Positions 54,636 to 61,001 of a DNA stretch of 64,000 nucleotides are shown here, piece after piece. The notes below the pieces were generated by a model that was given only the letters and a program-made list of their open reading frames with translations, was not told the DNA's origin and searched no databases. The position numbers and the translations under genes were made by a program. Origin of the DNA: Staphylococcus ratti (lineage in GTDB: Bacteria > Bacillota > Bacilli > Staphylococcales > Staphylococcaceae); contig NZ_CP086654.1 in the NCBI RefSeq assembly GCF_020883535.1, forward strand, positions 310,001 through 374,000, in the 5' to 3' direction. How positions within the stretch are numbered: position 1 is the stretch's first letter; each line of letters starts with the position of its first letter.

Positions 54636-56054
54636 ATGAACAAAAAAATCGAAGCATTACAACTTAAAGCTGCCAAACTCACACGCGAAAGCCACGCTTT
54701 AGGCATTCCAGTGATGATTGTATTTGAAGGCGTACCAGCATCTGGGAAAACGCGATTGACGAATGATTTGTTGCTTACGTTAGATGCAAAATACACACAA
54801 TTTATTGCAACTAAAACACCATCGGAACATGACTTACGATTCCAGTTTTTACAAAATTTCTGGAACACGTTACCGTCAAAAGGCCATATTAACATTTATT
54901 TTAGAAGTTGGTATGCGCATTTTATCGATTATAAAATTCATGAAATTAAAAAGCATACGTTGAAAGATTATAGTAAGCTTCAAGATGAAATTCATGCGTT
55001 TGAAACTATGCTTCAAAAAGATGGGCATGAAATCATTAAATTCTATATCCAAATTAATGAAGAAAAGCGTCAAGAACATATTAATCAAATGAAAGAAAAT
55101 CCACTAACGAATTGGAAAGCACAAGAATATGAACAAGTGATTCCGACGGATACGTACAAAGCAGAATTCGAGGCTATCCTTGACGAAGCGTGGAAAGTGA
55201 TTGATTATACAAAACGAGATCATGCGATTCAACAGATGTATGAACACTTTATTGCGCGCTTAGAAAAAGCCATTCAACAACATAAAATGCGAACATATGA
55301 AAAAGCAGGGGATTTTGCGAAAAACTTTGAAACAGATTTATTTAATGTAGATATTCAAAAAGTTAAAAAGCAAGAGTATGAAGACTTAGTGTTGGCATTA
55401 CAACTGCGTTTGAGAGAGTTACAATTTGCATTATATGAGCGTAAAATTCCACTCATTTTAGTTTATGAAGGGATGGACGCAGCCGGCAAAGGGGGAAATA
55501 TTAAACGAGTGAGAGAATACCTTGACCCGACTGGATATGAAGTTAACGCCATCAGCGCACCGACAGATGTGGAATTAAATCATCATTATTTATGGCGTTT
55601 TGCAAAAGACATGCCGAAAAGCGGTCACATTGAGATATTTGATAGAAGTTGGTATGGACGTGTACTTGTTGAACGTGTAGAAGGATTTGCTTCAAAAGAG
55701 GAATGGTCTAGAGCTTATGAAGAAATCAATGCATTTGAAAAAATGTGGGTTAACGAAGGCGCGATTGTGCTGAAATTTTTCCTAACTTTAGATAAGGATG
55801 AGCAATTAAAGCGATTTAAGGATCGTGAGGAAAATGTAGATAAACAATGGAAAATCACAGAAGAAGACTGGCGAAATAGAGAAAAATGGGACCTTTATCT
55901 TGAAGCAAGTCACGATATGATTACGAAGACAAATCAACCACATGCCCCCTGGCTAATTGTACCTGCTGATCATAAAAAATCAGCGCGTATTGAAGTTTTG
56001 AAATATATTATTCAAAAATGTGAAGAAAAGTTATGGGGCGTTCAACGTTATTAA
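54636..56054 (+). CDS. Tandem PPK2 protein (polyphosphate:AMP phosphotransferase type)
   Basis: A 472-residue protein of two PPK2 (P-loop kinase) domains. The C-terminal domain (about 240-470) has a full Walker A EGMDAAGKGGNIKR, the lid, and DRSWYGR. The N-terminal domain (about 10-215) has EGVPASGKTRL and FRSWYAH, so its Walker A is altered and its Asp is Phe-Arg-Ser; it is probably a structural partner. Class II PPK2 proteins of this build transfer phosphate from polyphosphate to AMP. GAGGTG precedes the ATG. Confidence 0.87.
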   Translation: MNKKIEALQLKAAKLTRESHALGIPVMIVFEGVPASGKTRLTNDLLLTLDAKYTQFIATKTPSEHDLRFQFLQNFWNTLPSKGHINIYFRSWYAHFIDYKIHEIKKHTLKDYSKLQDEIHAFETMLQKDGHEIIKFYIQINEEKRQEHINQMKENPLTNWKAQEYEQVIPTDTYKAEFEAILDEAWKVIDYTKRDHAIQQMYEHFIARLEKAIQQHKMRTYEKAGDFAKNFETDLFNVDIQKVKKQEYEDLVLALQLRLRELQFALYERKIPLILVYEGMDAAGKGGNIKRVREYLDPTGYEVNAISAPTDVELNHHYLWRFAKDMPKSGHIEIFDRSWYGRVLVERVEGFASKEEWSRAYEEINAFEKMWVNEGAIVLKFFLTLDKDEQLKRFKDREENVDKQWKITEEDWRNREKWDLYLEASHDMITKTNQPHAPWLIVPADHKKSARIEVLKYIIQKCEEKLWGVQRY

Positions 56055-56168
56055 AAAATACGGCTTATGACTTATGCAATTTTGACGATTTTCTACTATA
56101 ATAATAGATGAATAATTTGCACGAACTTTGTGTGAGAGAAAAGTAAGAAGAGAGACTGAGGAGCATTC

Positions 56169-57071
56169 ATGTTATTTAATCATTACGAGCCATATACTGT
56201 TAAATTATCTCAACACGGTGATGATGTTTTAGAAATGGTCACTATAGGAGATAACGATTCTGAAAATGTGATTGTGCTGTTACACGGTGCAATAATGAAC
56301 TACAAAATTATGACAGTATTTGCCAAATATCTTCATCATACTAAACTAATATTTATTAATAGCCCAGGTCGTGGAAAAAGTACGTCGTTGACGAGAGCAG
56401 ACCACAATTTAGAAGACTATGCGACACGTATTAATGAAGCGTTAGAGTTAGAAATACAACATAGTAACGTTAAACGTATAGCAATGATTGGCTATTCTAT
56501 GGGAGGCCTTATAGCGACGAAGCTTGCGGGCTACAATACGCTACCAATTACACATTTGATTTATTTAAATAGCGCAGCAAAAATCGATTATAAAGAATTA
56601 CGAGTTACAAAGTTATTTTATGAATTAATTAAAGATATTAAACCGGATCATCAAGATGGCATGATTAAAAGTATCCCTGAGTTTATATTAGAACAAGGCG
56701 TCTCTAAAAAACATACGGATAAATTTAATTTCACCGAATATTTAGCACCAGTCGATGCGATGATTACGGATTTAATGTACACATTAAAAGCGGATTATTT
56801 GGAAGATATAGATAAAATTGAACACATGCCAAAAGTGTTGTTTTTGTTAGGTGAAGATGATGTTATTTTCCCAAACAAAGACTCAGCGATGACGATTCAA
56901 AAATTTGAAAATAGAAACGCTGAAGTGAAGTCGATTATTTATCCAGAAGTGGGACATCTTGATTTCTTACGCGTTTTAGATAAGGGCATGGGTGAGAATC
57001 TTGGAAGCATTGAACATAATATCAATGCATGGTTAAATATGCCGCAACCAACGACTCACGAAACAGAATAA
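56169..57071 (+). CDS. Alpha/beta-hydrolase
   Basis: A 300-residue alpha/beta-hydrolase fold protein with HGAIMNYK near the oxyanion hole and the nucleophile elbow GYSMGG. The catalytic Asp is probably in LLGEDDVIF and the His in EVGHLDFL. The substrate is unknown. It has its own ribosome site (GAGGAG) and a hairpin after the stop, so it appears to be a single gene. Confidence 0.82.
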   Translation: MLFNHYEPYTVKLSQHGDDVLEMVTIGDNDSENVIVLLHGAIMNYKIMTVFAKYLHHTKLIFINSPGRGKSTSLTRADHNLEDYATRINEALELEIQHSNVKRIAMIGYSMGGLIATKLAGYNTLPITHLIYLNSAAKIDYKELRVTKLFYELIKDIKPDHQDGMIKSIPEFILEQGVSKKHTDKFNFTEYLAPVDAMITDLMYTLKADYLEDIDKIEHMPKVLFLLGEDDVIFPNKDSAMTIQKFENRNAEVKSIIYPEVGHLDFLRVLDKGMGENLGSIEHNINAWLNMPQPTTHETE

Positions 57072-57085
57072 TGCGCATAATATAA

Positions 57086-57120
57086 AACAATACCCGCCTA
57101 AAAAGTGGGTATTGTTTTTG
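57086..57120 (+). terminator. Terminator after the hydrolase gene
   Basis: AACAATACCCGC pairs with GTGGGTATTGTT (one G-C end variation), followed by TTTTG. Confidence 0.85.
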
Positions 57121-57341
57121 TTTAAAAAACGCTAATAGCAAGGTATAATGCTATTAATAATTAAGAACATCGTTTTAAATATTATGGATTTTCCCAAAAA
57201 ATCAACAGTGAAAATGAGGGTTGTTAAAATAGAGTATTGGTATATTAACGACATTCGATTTCTCGCTATATTTGGGAAACTGTGGAAATAGAATATGTTA
57301 CAATAGTTAAAATTGTTACGAAAGAAGCGAGGCAAATTTGT

Positions 57342-58559
57342 ATGAGAGAAACTGAAAACAACGCAAAACCAATGCCAATTTTATTCATTATATTGTTAGG
57401 TACGATGACCGCATTTGGACCGCTATTATCTGATATGTATAGTCCAGCTTTACCTTTAGTTCAAGCGGATTTAATGACGTCAACGTCTCAAACGCAATTG
57501 ACGTTATCGATAGCAATGATTGGTATTGCGTTAGGTCAATTTATTTTTGGAGTTATGGCGGATCGCGTCTCGCGTCGGAAATTGGCACTAAGTATTTTAG
57601 CGCTATTGATTGTGGCATCATTATTGAGTGCGCTAAGTACTTCCGTTTTTGTATTATTAGTATTACGTTTTATTCAAGGTCTTGCTGGGGGTGGTTCAAT
57701 TGTTATTGCGCGTGCTATCGCAGGTGAGAGTTTTAAAGGTGAGCACTTAAGTCGTTTCTTTACCGCTTTAATGGTAGTGAATGGTACCATTTCGATTTTA
57801 GCACCACTTGCGAATGCGGCTTTATTATCTGTCGGAACGTGGCGATATATTTTCTTTGCGTTAGCAGCTATAGGCGTTGTATTGTTTGCCTCTGTAGCAG
57901 GTCATCCATATATGAAATCCATACAACAAAGCCAAACGAAAGCCCCCAAACTCTCGGTAGTATTCAAGGATTTCGGGCATTTGTTAAAAACACCTGCGTT
58001 TGTCTTACCAATGTTGTTACAAGGCGTAACTTATATGATCATTTTTAGTTATGGTGCCGGAGCGCCGTTTATTATTCAAAATGTTTATGGCGTATCACCA
58101 CAATCATTTAGCTTTTTAATGGTCATTATTGGTATTGGCTTAATTATGTCGAGTCAAGCTTCAAACTTGTGCTTACGTAAAATGTCACAATTGCACGTTC
58201 TAACACTCTTTTTAATGATACAAGTCGTTGGAGCTATAATGACGATTATCGTGTTATTGTACCATCTACCGTTGCCTTTACTTGTGATAACTCTATTTTT
58301 AACTGTCACACCTGTGACAGCGATTGGACCGATTGCATTTGCATTAGCAATGCAAATGCGTACAGGTGGTAGTGGCAGTGCTTCTAGTCTACTAGGGTTA
58401 TTCCAATTTATTTTAGGAAGTGCCGTCGCACCGTTAGTGGGCATTCAAGGTGCTGAAAGTGTGATACCTTACAGCATGGTTTTAGGTATGACGATTATCT
58501 TACTTCTTACATTCGGCCATTTCACATATCATCGTTTAAAACATAAAGTTCTGTTGTAA
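57342..58559 (+). CDS. Bcr/CflA-family drug efflux MFS transporter
   Basis: A 405-residue 12-segment transporter. It begins LFIILLGTMTAFGPLLSDMYSPALP, typical of the Bcr/CflA group, and has the motif A loop GVMADRVSRRKLAL between segments 2 and 3 and RFIQGLAGGGSIVIARAI in segment 4. The substrates may include bicyclomycin-like drugs, chloramphenicol-like drugs or sulfonamides; this is family knowledge only. I choose ATG 57342 because the first membrane segment follows and GAGG lies upstream. Confidence 0.87.
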   Translation: MRETENNAKPMPILFIILLGTMTAFGPLLSDMYSPALPLVQADLMTSTSQTQLTLSIAMIGIALGQFIFGVMADRVSRRKLALSILALLIVASLLSALSTSVFVLLVLRFIQGLAGGGSIVIARAIAGESFKGEHLSRFFTALMVVNGTISILAPLANAALLSVGTWRYIFFALAAIGVVLFASVAGHPYMKSIQQSQTKAPKLSVVFKDFGHLLKTPAFVLPMLLQGVTYMIIFSYGAGAPFIIQNVYGVSPQSFSFLMVIIGIGLIMSSQASNLCLRKMSQLHVLTLFLMIQVVGAIMTIIVLLYHLPLPLLVITLFLTVTPVTAIGPIAFALAMQMRTGGSGSASSLLGLFQFILGSAVAPLVGIQGAESVIPYSMVLGMTIILLLTFGHFTYHRLKHKVLL

Positions 58560-58600
58560 ATTAGAAAAAAGAGCTTTGAAACAAGATATATTAAAAATTT

Positions 58601-58637
58601 AAGGGTAACTACTCCCGCTAGGAATAGTTACCCTTAT
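58601..58637. terminator. Bidirectional terminator
   Basis: AAGGGTAACTA (58601-58611) pairs with TAGTTACCCTT (58625-58635). Confidence 0.85.
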
Positions 58638-58680
58638 TATCAACACAAGAAGAAACGCGCTTTCACATGTTTCAAATCCG

Positions 58681-59295
58681 TCAGAATATCTGCAAAATAA
58701 TATATAAAATTAAAGATACTAATATCACTAAAACAATTAATACAACCCACCACTTCTTAAGCACTAAATTTAATATCTTATCCATAAATTCTTTTGGAAG
58801 GCCACTTTTTTCTGGTATCCCCACAGTTTTAGGATATTTTCTATCTAGCTTTTTCGTTAAGAAAATATTTAAAAAATAACTAATACTTCCTAAGAGGATA
58901 AAAAACAAGAATAACCACAAAATACCAAAAACTGGCTGTAAACTTTGACTCAAAGTATTAATCAAAAGTCCAAAGGAACCTAAAAGTAAAACAGCGATTC
59001 CAATTGAAAAAAGTTCGAAAGACTTTTTCTCATATTTTCTAAAATCCAATTCCTTTTTTTGTTCTTTAGAATACTCCATTAATTCAACCTCCTTCTCGAA
59101 CGAATCAACAGATTCAAACAAATCACTAACTGTTACACCTAAAGCATTAGAAACACTTTTTAATGTTTCCCTACTTACATCTTCACCTGCCTCTATTCTT
59201 TGTATAGTTCTCACAGTCACATGTGACATTTCTGCTAAGTTCTCTTGTGTGAAAGAATTTTCTTTTCTAATTTTTGAAACCAATGAATTATTCAT
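58681..59295 (-). CDS. XRE-family regulator with membrane domain
   Basis: A 204-residue protein with an N-terminal helix-turn-helix (FTQENLAEMSHVTVRTIQRIEAGE, about 14-40). A charged linker follows, then three membrane segments (about 92-112, 118-142 and 182-202), separated by a basic stretch. Regulators of this build often sit next to bacteriocin or immunity genes. It lies divergent to a secreted bacteriocin-like precursor, with three tandem repeats in between. The GGAG upstream lies 13 bases from the ATG, which is long. Confidence 0.82.
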   Translation of the reverse strand: MNNSLVSKIRKENSFTQENLAEMSHVTVRTIQRIEAGEDVSRETLKSVSNALGVTVSDLFESVDSFEKEVELMEYSKEQKKELDFRKYEKKSFELFSIGIAVLLLGSFGLLINTLSQSLQPVFGILWLFLFFILLGSISYFLNIFLTKKLDRKYPKTVGIPEKSGLPKEFMDKILNLVLKKWWVVLIVLVILVSLILYIILQIF

Positions 59296-59327
59296 AAATT
59301 AATTGTATCTCCTTCTTTAAAATAGAA

Positions 59328-59393
59328 CCACGACAATCAGACGACAGTACCCTGACAATTAGACGACAGCGTCCTGACAGTCAGGCGAAAGTA
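59328..59393. repeat. Three imperfect 21-23-base tandem repeats
   Basis: Units start at 59328, 59350 and 59373 and share the core TGACAATYAGACGACAG (first unit CGACAATCAGACGACAG, third TGACAGTCAGGCGAAAG). They lie directly upstream of the XRE regulator gene and may be its binding sites. Confidence 0.7.
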
Positions 59394-59502
59394 AAAATTG
59401 GAGCTACTGTAAAGTTAGAAAAAAGTATAGATTAATAACATTTTAACATGACAGTACTATATTAACAGGCTAACAGGACATAGATTTTGTGGCACACCAA
59501 AA

Positions 59503-59536
59503 CACCGTAGATCTCAAAAGACCCACGGTGCTTTTT
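59503..59536. terminator. Weak hairpin in the divergent region
   Basis: CACCGT (59503-59508) pairs with ACGGTG (59525-59530), followed by CTTTTT. It could end a transcript coming from the left, though no plus-strand gene is seen there. Confidence 0.45.
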
Positions 59537-59702
59537 CTCAGGATACTTGTCCATATAAATTGTATAAAGCAATTTCCTGACTTTTTTAGCCAAAAGTTGC
59601 TTTGAATCAGATACCCTTATTATCAAAATACGTGTTTCATATCCCTTTATTAAGTTTATCGAAACTTAGTTTGGGTAAAACTAAATAAAGGTAGGTATTA
59701 AA

Positions 59703-60199
59703 ATGAGGGAAATTTTATTTGGTAAATTTTTTTGTTGACTTTAAGTCTTATTATTGCTTTTTTCGGTACATTCAGTGACCCAACTCATGCGCATAGTAAT
59801 TCAATTAATGAAAAGCAAATAAATACAATACAAAATTCTCTTAGATATGATATTCAAAATGAAAAATATGCTTTTAATACAGAATATGCCGTAAATAATG
59901 GGTTAACCCAAAATCAAGCAGAAAATCTAAAAATATACTTCGAAAGTATGAATGAAGAACAAATAGAAAAATTCAACCAACAGATAGGCTTAAAACCTGA
60001 TTTAAACTCAAATAAAAACGAAGGGCCATCTACTCGCATAGCTCCAGCACTAGCGGCAGTACTAGGTGTAATAGGTGGTGCAGTAGCAACTAAATTACTT
60101 GATGAAATAATGAATTATGGAATTAAAAAAACTTGTCAGTCCAACAAAGGTAAATGGGAAGCCTTTGATGATTATTGTTCTACAAATGGCCATTTGTGA
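59703..60199 (+). pseudogene. Secreted bacteriocin-like precursor, frameshifted in a T run
   Basis: ATG 59703 follows AAGGTAGG and begins MREILFGKFF. Its frame ends at once because the T run 59727-59733 has seven bases. With eight the frame would continue as LTLSLIIAFFGTFSD, giving a complete signal peptide and then an open frame to 60199. The mature part (about 130 residues) has a Gln/Asn-rich segment, a Gly/Ala hydrophobic segment (APALAAVLGVIGGAVATKLL) and a Cys pair near the end (TCQSNKGKWEAFDDYC). The only start in the open frame (TTG 59732) has no ribosome site. It could be phase-variable, dead, or a sequencing slip. The bacteriocin role is inference. Confidence 0.6.
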
Positions 60200-60223
60200 A
60201 AATATTTTTAATAGGGTGATTCT

Positions 60224-60433
60224 ATGAAAATAACTGAAATGGTAACAAGCTATTGGTTTAGTCTATTTGTAGCTTTAATGTTTGTAGCATTTAGCACTTC
60301 TTCTACCTCTTTTGTTAATATGCAAAGTGCCGGTGAAATAGCCATATTTGTAATTATATTTATAGTTAAAGTCAGTATCTTGTTTTTGGTTTATAAAATC
60401 ATTTCAACACTCATTGTAAAAATGTTCAGTTAA
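60224..60433 (+). CDS. Small membrane protein, possible immunity partner
   Basis: A 69-residue protein with two membrane segments (about 10-30 and 40-62). AGGGTGA lies just before the ATG. It follows the bacteriocin-like precursor by 24 bases and is probably on the same transcript. Small two-segment proteins beside a secreted peptide often give self-immunity. No sequence family was recognised, so the role is inferred from position only. Confidence 0.6.
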   Translation: MKITEMVTSYWFSLFVALMFVAFSTSSTSFVNMQSAGEIAIFVIIFIVKVSILFLVYKIISTLIVKMFS

Positions 60434-60510
60434 TCTTTATTGCTTTGTGGACGTTGAGCCTCTAAACCCTTAATAAAAGTGGGATATAATTCTCAGTCTA
60501 AATAAAGAAT

Positions 60511-60560
60511 CGGGGTGAGATGACGAAAACTTATTGGTTTCGTCGTCCACCCTATTTTTA
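60511..60560. repeat. Dispersed inverted repeat / terminator
   Basis: CGGGGTGAGATGACGAAAAC and GTTTCGTCGTCCACCC form the arms, a variant of the GTGGGAC repeat. It lies between convergent genes. Confidence 0.75.
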
Positions 60561-60567
60561 TGTTTAT

Positions 60568-60777
60568 TTATAGCGCATCATATGGAATCACGTTGCGCAG
60601 TTCGAACTGATTCATATTTTGAATGATAGGTAACTGTTGTAACGTTTGAGCGACACGACTTTGCAAAATTTCGTTTTTATAATGTGTGAATTGTGCTGAA
60701 TGACGTGGATTTTCTAGATAATGTGTAACGCCTACAATGATGACGATAGCAATGCCAGCTCGAAGAAGGGTTTTCAT
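60568..60777 (-). CDS. Small membrane-anchored protein of unknown function
   Basis: A 69-residue protein that starts at ATG 60777 after AAGGATG. One membrane segment (about 5-21, LRAGIAIVIIVGVTHYL) is followed by a soluble part with Gln and His. Upstream in-frame codons have no ribosome site. The function is unknown. Confidence 0.6.
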   Translation of the reverse strand: MKTLLRAGIAIVIIVGVTHYLENPRHSAQFTHYKNEILQSRVAQTLQQLPIIQNMNQFELRNVIPYDAL

Positions 60778-61001
60778 ATCTTCACATCCTTTAAAGATTA
60801 TATATATAGCGTAGCAATTGACTAAAAATAAAGCATGAGTCTCAAGAAAGAGTGGCGAGTCAAACCTAGGTTGGACAGATAATTGAGGTTGTTGAATATA
60901 AAATATCAACTGTGAAATTGCTTTTGATGTGGCGATTGGCTGCTTGATGCTATATAATTATTAAAACTATATTGATGAAAATATTAAAGGAGTTGGCATA
61001 T

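Noticed and set aside
59328..59393. Possible CRISPR array
   Set aside because: The three units are directly adjacent with no unique spacers and no cas genes are nearby.
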